Assembly (NCBI RefSeq): GCF_024748695.1
Contig: NZ_CP087176.1
Span: 2,101,501 to 2,165,500, forward strand
Reading direction: 5' to 3'
Length of the DNA stretch: 64,000 nt
DNA from: Pseudomonas sp. B21-040
GTDB taxonomy: Bacteria > Pseudomonadota > Gammaproteobacteria > Pseudomonadales > Pseudomonadaceae
In this document: in pieces, positions 50,551-58,709 of the stretch
How positions within the stretch are numbered: the first letter of the stretch is position 1
How the letters are laid out: every line of letters begins with the position of its first letter
Program-made: the position numbers and the translations under genes
Notes under the pieces: model-generated
Database searches by the model: none
What the model saw: the letters and a program-made list of their open reading frames with translations, nothing else
Told to the model about the DNA's origin: nothing

Positions 50551-50586
50551 AAGATTGCCCGGCTAACACTGGGCGATCTTGTTTTG
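50551..50586 (+). terminator. Terminator or attenuator between yjbE-like gene and wza
   Basis: AAGATTGCCC, 10-base loop, GGGCGATCTT (10 bp stem with one G-T wobble), followed by GTTTTGTATTT. It would terminate most yjbE transcripts, giving high yjbE and lower wza-yjbFGH expression. Confidence 0.75.
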
Positions 50587-50615
50587 TATTTGCCCTTGAA
50601 TAGCGTAGTGCCTTT

Positions 50616-51725
50616 ATGATTCGTAGTGTTCCTTTTTTAATGCTGGCAAGTATTGCTTTGCAAGGTTGCATGTTTTCGCCGGGTCAACATCTGAGCACCA
50701 GTGATATCACTCGCGAAGGGGCCAGCGAAAGCAGTCGGGTCGAGCTGATTCCAATTACCCCCAAGCTCATCGCCATGGACAGGGCCGCACCGATCGATAA
50801 GCCACTGCCCGCGGAATTACTGACGGCACCCGCCGAGTACCGCATCGGTAATAACGATGTCTTGTACATCACGGTGTGGGATCACCCCGAGTTGACTGCA
50901 CCCTCAGGGGCGCAGCAGCAGATCGATGCAAACGGACGACTTGTCCGTTCCGATGGCACGCTCTACTACCCCTATATCAAGGAAGTCCAGGCCGCCGGCA
51001 AAACCATCCAGCAACTGCGATCCGATATCGCAGAAAAGTTGTCGACCTTCATCTCTGATCCGCAAGTGGATGTCGCCGTGTTGCGTTTTGCCAGCCAGAA
51101 AGTGGTGGTGTCGGGCGCCGTATTGAAAGCAGGTCCTCAAGCGATTTCCACCACCCCGCTCAATGTTGTTGAAGCCTTGGGTTCCGCCGGCATTGACCCG
51201 CTGAATGCTGACTTGTCCGGGTTGCTGTTGACGCGAAACGGGCGGGTGTATCCGCTCAACCTTGATGCGCTCAATCAACAGGATGCGGCGTTGCAAAAGG
51301 TCTACCTCAAAGGCGGCGATCAGTTGTACCTGCCGTACAACGACAGCAAAAAGATTTATGTAATGGGCGAGGTCAATCAGCCACGCGCGTTGACGTTCAA
51401 GACACGCACCATGAATCTTTCTGACGTTATAGGTTCGGTAGGGGGATTGAATCAGGCCACCTCGAACGGCAACGCCGTGTACGTCATCAGGGGCGTAGAA
51501 AACCTCGATGTAGAACCCGCCAAAATCTTTCAGCTGCAAGCTGAGTCGCCTGCCGCCATGGCACTCGCCACTCACTTCGATGTTCGCCCCCAGGACATCG
51601 TTTATGTGGGACCTGCCAACGTCACCCGCTGGAACCGCTTCATCAGTCAATTGGTGCCTTCGGCCGCGATTCTGGGCATTGGCGCTGCCGCACAAAACAA
51701 CTTAAGCGAAGCTAACAACCGATAA
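50616..51725 (+). CDS. wza: Outer membrane polysaccharide export protein Wza
   Basis: 369 residues, lipoprotein: signal peptide with lipobox ALQGC (Cys18). The Poly_export/SLBB architecture starts YRIGNNDVLYITVWDHPELT. Two SLBB domains follow (about residues 165-330), and a C-terminal helix near the end (TRWNRFISQLVPSAAILGI) forms the octameric outer-membrane barrel. It is the export channel that docks with Wzc, whose gene is 10 kb away at the other end of the locus. Confidence 0.93.
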   Translation: MIRSVPFLMLASIALQGCMFSPGQHLSTSDITREGASESSRVELIPITPKLIAMDRAAPIDKPLPAELLTAPAEYRIGNNDVLYITVWDHPELTAPSGAQQQIDANGRLVRSDGTLYYPYIKEVQAAGKTIQQLRSDIAEKLSTFISDPQVDVAVLRFASQKVVVSGAVLKAGPQAISTTPLNVVEALGSAGIDPLNADLSGLLLTRNGRVYPLNLDALNQQDAALQKVYLKGGDQLYLPYNDSKKIYVMGEVNQPRALTFKTRTMNLSDVIGSVGGLNQATSNGNAVYVIRGVENLDVEPAKIFQLQAESPAAMALATHFDVRPQDIVYVGPANVTRWNRFISQLVPSAAILGIGAAAQNNLSEANNR

Positions 51726-51739
51726 GGTCTGGTCCAACT

Positions 51740-52405
51740 GTGAGAGCGTTGAGAGTTAGCGTCTGCTTGATGGCGGCGTTGCTGTTGTGTGGATGTAATC
51801 CGCTGATGAAGGCCACGCTGGCGAACTTCAAAGCCGTGGCCGGCGGACCTGATGATCTGGAGTTGACCCCGGCTCAAGTAGCCGAAGTTCACTACCCCCA
51901 ACTCAAATTGACCACCCCTTCCGGCGTAGGGGTGTTGGCGATGGTGCGTGAACGAGGTGACTTGCAGTACTGGGTCGCGTCCGGCAAGCAGGTGTTGTTG
52001 CTGCGCGATGGCCTGGCAATTCGCAGTGTCGGTCTTGGCGTCGGAGGGGATCTGGACGGGACCCGTTTTGAAGCGGTCTCGCCATTCAAACAGGGGCTTC
52101 ATCGGCTGCCCGATGGGTACACCAGCCAGCGCTGGATCGATCTTTATCATGGCTACGAAGTGGGTGTCGTCGTGAACAGTCGCTTCACGCGACACCCCAT
52201 GGAAACCATCAGGATTCTGGACAAGGAATACGCTGTGATGCGTGTTGATGAGCATATTGATGCGCCGCTTATTGGACTGCACGCGACCAATCATTATTGG
52301 GTCAATCCGGATAACGGTTTCATCCTGCAGAGCGAGCAGCAACTGACAGCGCAACTCAGGGTGACGATCGTTCAACTGACCTCTGAACGCAGGGCTGTCC
52401 GTTGA
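51740..52405 (+). CDS. yjbF: YjbF/GfcB family lipoprotein
   Basis: 221 residues, GTG start at 51740. The signal peptide ends in lipobox LCGC (Cys19). The rest is a beta-rich periplasmic protein of the YjbF/GfcB family (VLAMVRERGDLQYWVA, GLGVGGDLDGT). Required for group 4 capsule or yjb polymer in E. coli, biochemical role unknown. The last bases overlap the TTG start of the next gene (TTGA). Confidence 0.85.
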   Translation: MRALRVSVCLMAALLLCGCNPLMKATLANFKAVAGGPDDLELTPAQVAEVHYPQLKLTTPSGVGVLAMVRERGDLQYWVASGKQVLLLRDGLAIRSVGLGVGGDLDGTRFEAVSPFKQGLHRLPDGYTSQRWIDLYHGYEVGVVVNSRFTRHPMETIRILDKEYAVMRVDEHIDAPLIGLHATNHYWVNPDNGFILQSEQQLTAQLRVTIVQLTSERRAVR

Positions 52406-53163
52406 AGTTTCCCAAGGTGTTATGGACGTGCCTGTGGTTGATCTCCGGCGGCGTGAGTGCAGCTGTCACCGTCAGCGGTGACGTGCGCAATCCGGGAGTG
52501 GTCGAACTGCAACCCGATGGTCGAGTGCTGGACGTGATCCGCGTCGCGCAACCCAATCCTGAAGGCTACTGGATGGCGGCAGGGTGGCTGCGACGGTCAT
52601 TGCTCGAAGAGCAGACTCGGCTTAAAGCCGGAGTCTTGTTCGACTTGAAGGTGTTGCAACGTACCGCGTTGCTCCTGGAGCGAACCAGCCGGGCGACGTT
52701 GGCGTTGCGGATGTACGAGCAAGTCAGCTACTTGCCCGTCACGGGGCGCCAGGTGGCCGTCCTGGATCCGGTCGCGGTAGAGGTCGGGTTCGCTCGCAAT
52801 TTCCGCCTCGCTGACGGCGACAGCCTGATCTACCCGATGCGCTCCAGTGTGGTTGAAGTGCTGGGTGCTGTCGCCGAACCGTGCCGGCTCGCGTATCGCG
52901 CGATGCAGGAGGCGCGTGACTACCTGCAAGGGTGTGCACCGCTTGCCGATGCTGAAGCCGATTACCTCTGGATCATTCAGCCCGATGGCGTTATCCGCCG
53001 GGTCGGCATTGCGCCGTGGAATCGCGAAAGCGGGCAGGTGCCTGCCGCGGGCAGCAAAATCCTGGTCCCTATCAAAAACGATGATCTTAATCCGCCTATA
53101 CCTGAACTGAATCAGCAGTTGGCCGAATTTCTTGCCACGCAACTGGCTGAGGTGGTTCCTTGA
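52402..53163 (+). CDS. yjbG: YjbG/GfcC family periplasmic protein
   Basis: 253 residues from a TTG start overlapping the previous stop. Signal peptide ending GVSA (residue about 19). GfcC-like domains: a ubiquitin-like SLBB fold at the front (VTVSGDVRNPGVVELQPDGR) and a second after residue 110. The GfcC structure resembles Wza domain 2/3, suggesting interaction with the export channel. It overlaps yjbH by four bases, again through a TTG. Confidence 0.83.
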   Translation: MKFPKVLWTCLWLISGGVSAAVTVSGDVRNPGVVELQPDGRVLDVIRVAQPNPEGYWMAAGWLRRSLLEEQTRLKAGVLFDLKVLQRTALLLERTSRATLALRMYEQVSYLPVTGRQVAVLDPVAVEVGFARNFRLADGDSLIYPMRSSVVEVLGAVAEPCRLAYRAMQEARDYLQGCAPLADAEADYLWIIQPDGVIRRVGIAPWNRESGQVPAAGSKILVPIKNDDLNPPIPELNQQLAEFLATQLAEVVP

Positions 53164-55238
53164 ATTTACGTTTTGCAGCGGTATTGTTGTTGCCATGTGG
53201 TTTGGTTCATGGAGAACCGCGATTTACTCAGAGTGATTTTGGCGGTGTGGGCTTGATGCAGACACCGACTGCCCGGATGGCTCCGGCCGGCGAGCTGAGC
53301 GTGAATGCCAGTCGAACCAGTCCCTATAGTCGTTACAGCGTTTCACTGCAGCCATTTGAATGGCTGGAAGGCTCGTTTCGCTATACCGCGATCACCAACC
53401 GTAAATATGGCCCCGAGTCGTTGAGTGGTGACCAGAGCTATAAAGACAAGGCTGTGGACGTCAAGCTGCGCCTTTGGCAAGAAAGCCATTGGGCACCTGA
53501 ATTGGCCGTGGGTTTTCGCGACGTTGGTGGTACTGGTCTGTTTTCCAGCGAATACGTGGTGGCCAACAAGCGCTATGACGACTTTGATTTCAGCGCGGGT
53601 GTTGCCTGGGGTTATCTGGGGAATCGAGGCGATTTTGAAAACCCGCCAGGTTGGGTGGATGACCGCTTCAATACTCGGCCACAAAGCGAAGGCACGGGCG
53701 ACGTCAATACCAACGCCTACTTCCGTGGTCGACCCTCTTTGTTCGGTGGCGTGACCTACCAGACGCCCTGGGACCCGCTCAGTCTCAAACTCGAGTACGA
53801 AGGCAACGACTATAAAAACGAGCCGAAGGACAACCACATCAAGCAAGACTCGCCCATCAACATTGGCGCAGTGTTCAAGCTGACCGATTCGGTTGATCTA
53901 AGCGCTGGCTGGGAGCGTGGCAATACGGCCATGTTCGGCATCACCCTGCACACCAACTTCGTCAGCCGCAAGGCGCCGGCCAAGACCTACGATCCGCCAG
54001 CGGAGCGCCTGCCGGCGCATGCACCCGCGACTGCGCCGGATCAAGTCAACTGGGCCAACGTGTCCCAACGGCTGCAAAAAAATGCGGGCTACAACGTTGA
54101 GCGCATTGCCCAGCGCGGCTCAGAGTTATTGGTGTACGGCGAACAGTCGAATTATTTCTATTCGGCAAAAGCCGTCGGCCGGGCCAGCCGGATTCTGGAC
54201 AACAGTGTTAACGACGATATCGACTGGTTTACCGTGGTCAACAAGCGCTACGACATGCCGCTGGACGAAACCAGTGTGCCTCGCGAGACCTTTCGCGAGG
54301 TGGTCAACAATGAGGAGCCATTGCACAGTCTGCACCGTGCGACTGAGGTCAATAACCCGCTCCCGCGCACGGAGACCACGCTCTATACCGGGGCGCTCGA
54401 TCCATTCAAATATGGCATCGGGCTGGGCTACAAACAGAACGTGGGCGGCCCTGATGGGTTGCTCTATCAGTTGACTGCCGATGTGGACGCCGAGTACCGC
54501 TTCACGCGCAATATCTGGTGGAGTGGCCTGCTCAGTACCAATCTGGCCAACAACTACGATCACTTCACCTACGACGCGCCAAGTGGTTTACCCCGGGTGA
54601 GGACGGACCTGCGCAAGTACCTGACGACCTCGGATGTCACCATGCCGACGTTCCAACTCAATCACGCTGAACGGCTGGATAAAGACCTGTATGGCATGGT
54701 CTATGGCGGCTACCTGGAGTCGATGTTTGCCGGCGTTGGCGGTGAGGTACTGTTTCGTCCAATGGGGCAGCGCTGGTCTGTCGGCGCGGACCTGAATTTC
54801 GTGCGTCAGCGCGAGTTTGACCAAGGCTTCGGCCTGCGGGATTACTCGACCGTTACGGGCCACATCACCGGTTATACCGACTTGCCTTTCGAGGCTCAGG
54901 CGGCTGTCAGTGTCGGTCGTTACCTGGCGCGGGATTGGGGCGCTACGGTCGATCTGTCACGGGAGTTCGCCAATGGTGTGCGATTCGGGGCCTGGGCCAC
55001 GTTGACCACCGCAACGAGTGAGGAATACGGCGAGGGCAGTTTCGACAAGGGCATTTACATCTCCATACCGTTCGACGAAATGATGAGTATGTCGACGATG
55101 CGTCGCGCCAATATCGTCTGGTCCCCACTGACCCGGGACGGTGGTGCACGGCTCAATCGCAGTTACTCGTTGCACGCCATGACCGATAGCCGTGACACCG
55201 ATCTGTTCTACCGCAACTTTGACAAGATCACTGAGTGA
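53160..55238 (+). CDS. yjbH: YjbH/GfcD family outer membrane protein
   Basis: 692 residues from a TTG start, with a signal peptide cleaved about residue 19 (LVHGEPRF). The YjbH family is predicted to form one or two outer-membrane beta-barrels and is the last gene of yjbEFGH and gfcABCD. The start GGVGLMQTPTARMAPAGEL is characteristic, and the C-terminal half has long alternating beta strands. It probably assists polymer export alongside Wza. Confidence 0.88.
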   Translation: MNLRFAAVLLLPCGLVHGEPRFTQSDFGGVGLMQTPTARMAPAGELSVNASRTSPYSRYSVSLQPFEWLEGSFRYTAITNRKYGPESLSGDQSYKDKAVDVKLRLWQESHWAPELAVGFRDVGGTGLFSSEYVVANKRYDDFDFSAGVAWGYLGNRGDFENPPGWVDDRFNTRPQSEGTGDVNTNAYFRGRPSLFGGVTYQTPWDPLSLKLEYEGNDYKNEPKDNHIKQDSPINIGAVFKLTDSVDLSAGWERGNTAMFGITLHTNFVSRKAPAKTYDPPAERLPAHAPATAPDQVNWANVSQRLQKNAGYNVERIAQRGSELLVYGEQSNYFYSAKAVGRASRILDNSVNDDIDWFTVVNKRYDMPLDETSVPRETFREVVNNEEPLHSLHRATEVNNPLPRTETTLYTGALDPFKYGIGLGYKQNVGGPDGLLYQLTADVDAEYRFTRNIWWSGLLSTNLANNYDHFTYDAPSGLPRVRTDLRKYLTTSDVTMPTFQLNHAERLDKDLYGMVYGGYLESMFAGVGGEVLFRPMGQRWSVGADLNFVRQREFDQGFGLRDYSTVTGHITGYTDLPFEAQAAVSVGRYLARDWGATVDLSREFANGVRFGAWATLTTATSEEYGEGSFDKGIYISIPFDEMMSMSTMRRANIVWSPLTRDGGARLNRSYSLHAMTDSRDTDLFYRNFDKITE

Positions 55239-55244
55239 CTGCGG

Positions 55245-55277
55245 GCGATCTACAGGGCAATCAGCGCTGTAGATCGC
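55245..55277 (+). other. Stem-loop after yjbH
   Basis: GCGATCTACAG, 11-base loop, CTGTAGATCGC: an 11 bp perfect stem, 6 bp after the yjbH stop. No T tract follows, so it may stabilise the 3' end or be a rho-dependent end rather than a classical terminator. Confidence 0.5.
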
Positions 55278-55472
55278 ACCCGGATCAACCGCAAGATGTG
55301 GCGCAGAGTTCTCTGCGCTATCTCCCCCCAAGACACCAATGCAACACTGAGCCCGGGAATCCCTGAGGTGGTTGGTCGTACTTGAGTGGCCATCAGAGAG
55401 CCCAATCGGCGCCCACGAAAAAGGGGACTTGCATCCCCTTGTCGAGCTTGCCTGTGTCCAACTACCAAGCCA

Positions 55473-56867
55473 TCAGTAAATATCTTTAGACAGCAGGGTG
55501 AAGGGCGTCTTCACCAGGATCTTCAGGTCCAGCCACAACGACCAATTGTTGATGTACTTGAGGTCGATCTCGACGCGTTTCTGCATCTTGTCGAGGGTGT
55601 CGGTCTCGCCGCGGCAACCGTTGATTTGAGCCAGCCCGGTAATCCCCGGTTTGATTCGGTGGCGCGCCATGTAGGCGAGAATTTTCCCTGAGTAGTAATC
55701 ATTGTGTGCAACGGCGTGCGGACGTGGTCCGACAAGCGCCATTTGGCCTTGCAATACATTGAACAGTTGCGGCAGTTCATCGATCGAGGTGCGGCGGATA
55801 AAACGTCCCACTGAAGTAATCCGTGAATCGTTACGACTGGCTTGCTTTACTTCATGATCATCGTGCACGCGCATCGAGCGAAACTTCCAGACCTGGATCA
55901 CCTTGCCGTTCCAGCCGTGACGGTCCTGCTTGAAGAACACCGGGCCAGGCGAGTTGAATTTCACGGCCAAGGCAATGAGCAACAGTAGTGGGCTCAGCAG
56001 AACAATGGCCAAGAGCGCAACGCCCTTTTCCAGCAGGCTTTTACTCAATGCAGCGGTGGGCTGGCTGGTCAACGGGCTTTCATTCAAGTAAATCGCCGGC
56101 AAGCCGTCCACGATACTCACAGAATGATTAAGCAGTGTCAGGCTATTCAAGTCCGGCACCCAGACCACGTCTACGTTAGCTCCCAGCAAATCGATATACA
56201 TGGCTTCGATTTTTGCCGCTTCACTCAGGGGCAGCGTAATGTACAAGCGTCGGATGTCATGGACTTTGATCAATTCCAGCAGTTGCTCTTGCGGACCCAC
56301 AATACGCGGTGAACCCATTCCCGGCGGGAGCGAGGTATCCGTGCTGACCAGTCCCACGAGTGGGGAGTGTTCCAGGCTACGAAGGTTCCTGGCCAGTCCC
56401 AGCGCCAGCTCGCCAGTACCCACGATCAGGGTCTTATGCTCGCGTTGTAGTGACCTTCGATAGTATTGCGAGAATCCGTGCAGTGGGACGTACAGCAGGG
56501 CTTGCCCGATGTAGCCGCATGCGGCCCATATCAGGATAAGTTGACGAGAAAACAATTCGTCAGCCTTACAGATAAACGCCACACAGGCTAACGCGGCCAA
56601 GGTCATTGACCACCCCATCAGCAATCGTCCCAAGCCTGTCAGGTAGTTATCCTTTTTTGCATAGACACCACACCACGAATAGGCGGGAACCGAGGCAAGC
56701 ACAGTAAGAATTGCGCACACTCGATAATAAAACTCTACCGTTCCGGTCTTGTAATAAACCAATGAAAATAACAGGGCAATAACAAAGCCCTGACCCAGTG
56801 CCCATTGTCCCCAGAAGGTCAATCCTTTGAGGTGGGTATTTCGATTGATACGAAGATTGTTAACCAT
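55473..56867 (-). CDS. wcaJ: Undecaprenyl-phosphate glucose phosphotransferase WcaJ/WbaP family
   Basis: 464-residue initiating phosphoglycosyl transferase (polyprenol-phosphate hexose-1-P transferase). Four N-terminal membrane segments, a CoA-binding-like middle domain (TLIVGTGELALGLARN) and a reentrant-helix C-terminal sugar transferase domain with KFRSMRVH, RTSIDELPQLFNVLQG and VGPRPH. It loads the first sugar, probably glucose-1-P from UDP-Glc, onto undecaprenyl phosphate. It is transcribed against the rest of the cluster, in its own unit. The ATG at 56867 has GGGGAT upstream. Confidence 0.92.
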   Translation of the reverse strand: MVNNLRINRNTHLKGLTFWGQWALGQGFVIALLFSLVYYKTGTVEFYYRVCAILTVLASVPAYSWCGVYAKKDNYLTGLGRLLMGWSMTLAALACVAFICKADELFSRQLILIWAACGYIGQALLYVPLHGFSQYYRRSLQREHKTLIVGTGELALGLARNLRSLEHSPLVGLVSTDTSLPPGMGSPRIVGPQEQLLELIKVHDIRRLYITLPLSEAAKIEAMYIDLLGANVDVVWVPDLNSLTLLNHSVSIVDGLPAIYLNESPLTSQPTAALSKSLLEKGVALLAIVLLSPLLLLIALAVKFNSPGPVFFKQDRHGWNGKVIQVWKFRSMRVHDDHEVKQASRNDSRITSVGRFIRRTSIDELPQLFNVLQGQMALVGPRPHAVAHNDYYSGKILAYMARHRIKPGITGLAQINGCRGETDTLDKMQKRVEIDLKYINNWSLWLDLKILVKTPFTLLSKDIY

Positions 56868-57213
56868 GCGATATCCCCAAAATACGTCCATTTGCGCGTC
56901 GACAGACAACAGCCAAAGTTGATGAAATAGGCGTTATTATTTTTATAAGTTGGCAAAACATTGACGACCGAAACGCCACTGTGCGGCGTACTCGTCAGTG
57001 AATAGGTTAAATTATTGGGGAGAGGGCTGTCTGACGACTTCTAACGAGTAGTTAGTTTCTGCGTCCATTAGCCTGGACGGTAAAGTGTTAGAAATAGTCG
57101 ATAATGTGCGGAGGGCGGCGGAGTATTACTAGAGGAGTTTGTTTTGGCGCCAACGAGGGACTAGTGTGCTTTTTATTTTTGTAATGCACGATCAGTCTGG
57201 TTGTTATGTTTAC
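56868..57213. other. AT-rich intergenic region upstream of wcaJ
   Basis: About 345 bp between wcaJ and the 3' end of the winged-helix gene, both on the minus strand. It should carry the wcaJ promoter. I see only a loose TATAAA-like element on the minus strand near 56955 and no terminator for the upstream regulator operon. Confidence 0.4.
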
Positions 57214-57888
57214 TCAGTTGAGGCCTTTTCCTCGAATGATTTTTTGTATAAGGCAGTAGCCGCGGTTCCTGACCGCGCGGAAAAGACGCTCGCCATTGCT
57301 GGCATTTTTAAACTTTTCCTGTAATCGGCTAAGGCACATTTCGAGACCTCGATAATATTCGGGCTCTCTGCCAATGCTCCGAATAAGATCATCCTTGCTG
57401 ACCACGCGATCGTCATGGTGCAACATTCTTTTGACCAGTGTGGCCTCCAGGCCCGTCAAGACAATCTCGATGTCATCTTTGATTAAGGCGCCGTTGCCAT
57501 TGCTCAGTCGCCAGGCATCTGCATAGGGGGTGTGCGGTTTGGCCGTTTTGGAGAGGGTGTCTCTGGTTTCAACTGCAAGTGAATGGATGTTGTCAAACCG
57601 AGAATCGGAATGAGCCACTAGCCATTCGGATTCAAACATCGAAAGTATGCGTTGCGTATCGTGTTTAATAACAGGTGGGACAATGTTGTCCAAGTGAGGG
57701 GGAATGAATTCCATGAGTTTAGGGGCGGAAGAGGGCATGACAACACCTTCGACAAACATTTTTGCCTGTGACGTGCCAAATGAGTTGTATCGCTCGCTTG
57801 ACAGTAATTCCTCAAGCTCAAGTTGTAATGCCGGGCTATGAGTAACTACGACAAAATATTTTCTGGGGAGGGGTGTGCGGCTTTCCAT
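57214..57888 (-). CDS. Winged-helix (OmpR/PhoB-type) DNA-binding protein
   Basis: 224 residues. The C-terminal about 95 residues form an OmpR-type winged helix (IEIVLTGLEATLVKRMLHHD, SKDDLIRSIG, SRLQEKFKN, RLFRAVRNRGYCLIQ). The N-terminal 125 residues are not a recognisable receiver domain: there is no phosphoacceptor Asp pattern. No membrane segment. Start ATG 57888 has AGGAGAG. Third gene of the minus-strand regulatory set; the middle gene lies 29 bp upstream. Confidence 0.7.
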   Translation of the reverse strand: MESRTPLPRKYFVVVTHSPALQLELEELLSSERYNSFGTSQAKMFVEGVVMPSSAPKLMEFIPPHLDNIVPPVIKHDTQRILSMFESEWLVAHSDSRFDNIHSLAVETRDTLSKTAKPHTPYADAWRLSNGNGALIKDDIEIVLTGLEATLVKRMLHHDDRVVSKDDLIRSIGREPEYYRGLEMCLSRLQEKFKNASNGERLFRAVRNRGYCLIQKIIRGKGLN

Positions 57889-57917
57889 GTCTTCTCTCCT
57901 GAAGTGCACTCTCGGTT

Positions 57918-58709
57918 TTAATTTAAAAGTATGTCGGCGGGGGAGTAGTGGCTCCCTTGGAAGTAATCAAAGGGCAGTGCACGGGCCAATATATGGCTGG
58001 CGGCATGCTCGACTCTGTCAGCTATAAAGACGACTTTTGTAGTGTGAGTCAGCATGGTCATACGTTCATGCAGTCGATTGAATAACTCGGGGTTGCCAGT
58101 CAGTTTAAGGCCAGAGTCTAGGGTTGAAAGGGAGATTTTTATATAGTCGAATAGATTCAGGGTTGTAAAGATTTCGATACTTTCGTCGTGGATGTTATAG
58201 CCATCGAAAGCGATTTCTATGCCGTGATCTTTCAACAGATATACGTTGTTGAGGATTTTCTTTTTGTCGGTGAAGCTGATCGCCGAAAGAGGCAGCTCAT
58301 TGAGAGCGATAGCCAATGTCTGACCGAAATTGCGCAGCGCATCGTTGCACTGTATCAACTCTTCGGTGAGGGCCGCACTGGTGAGATCTGATTGTGCTAC
58401 GCATACAAAACGTCGGCTTAAGTACTTGTTTTCGCTAGTGGCATTTTGATCTTTTAGCGAGAAGGCAATCAGTCGAGTATGCATGAGTACTTCACTGTAG
58501 ATGCCACTCATCTGATGCAGCGGTGGCGTACAGGATGCACGAGTAGGCGAAACCTGACTGTCGTCAAGTTGTATTCTGATCTCACTGCCAAATGGGCAGT
58601 CATCGCGAGCGAGGATCAGTTGTCGAGACAAGTAATGACTTGCACGATTGACGTGAGACACGCTTCCCGTTGCGTTCATACAGCAGTAACTCCCTTGCAC
58701 ATTAATCAT
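57918..58709 (-). CDS. Degenerate EAL-domain protein
   Basis: 263 residues. The C-terminal part keeps the spacing of an EAL phosphodiesterase (GIEIAFDGYNIHDES for ALDDFGTGYSS, FDYIKIS for ELKID, VVFIADRVE for VAEGVE, FDYFQGSHYSP for YVQGYxFS). The EAL motif itself is lost and the DD pair is D169-G170. A c-di-GMP phosphodiesterase activity is therefore not expected; c-di-GMP or protein binding is possible. The start overlaps the upstream stop (TGATG); an alternative ATG at 58679 has GGGAG upstream. Middle of three regulatory genes. Confidence 0.6.
   Translation of the reverse strand: MINVQGSYCCMNATGSVSHVNRASHYLSRQLILARDDCPFGSEIRIQLDDSQVSPTRASCTPPLHQMSGIYSEVLMHTRLIAFSLKDQNATSENKYLSRRFVCVAQSDLTSAALTEELIQCNDALRNFGQTLAIALNELPLSAISFTDKKKILNNVYLLKDHGIEIAFDGYNIHDESIEIFTTLNLFDYIKISLSTLDSGLKLTGNPELFNRLHERMTMLTHTTKVVFIADRVEHAASHILARALPFDYFQGSHYSPADILLN

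Noticed and set aside
55245..55277. 11 bp stem-loop after yjbH considered as intrinsic terminator
   Set aside because: No T tract follows, so it is reported as a stem-loop only.
57139..57324. Open frame on the plus strand after wcaJ
   Set aside because: It overlaps the winged-helix gene in antisense, lacks a ribosome site and has no recognisable features.
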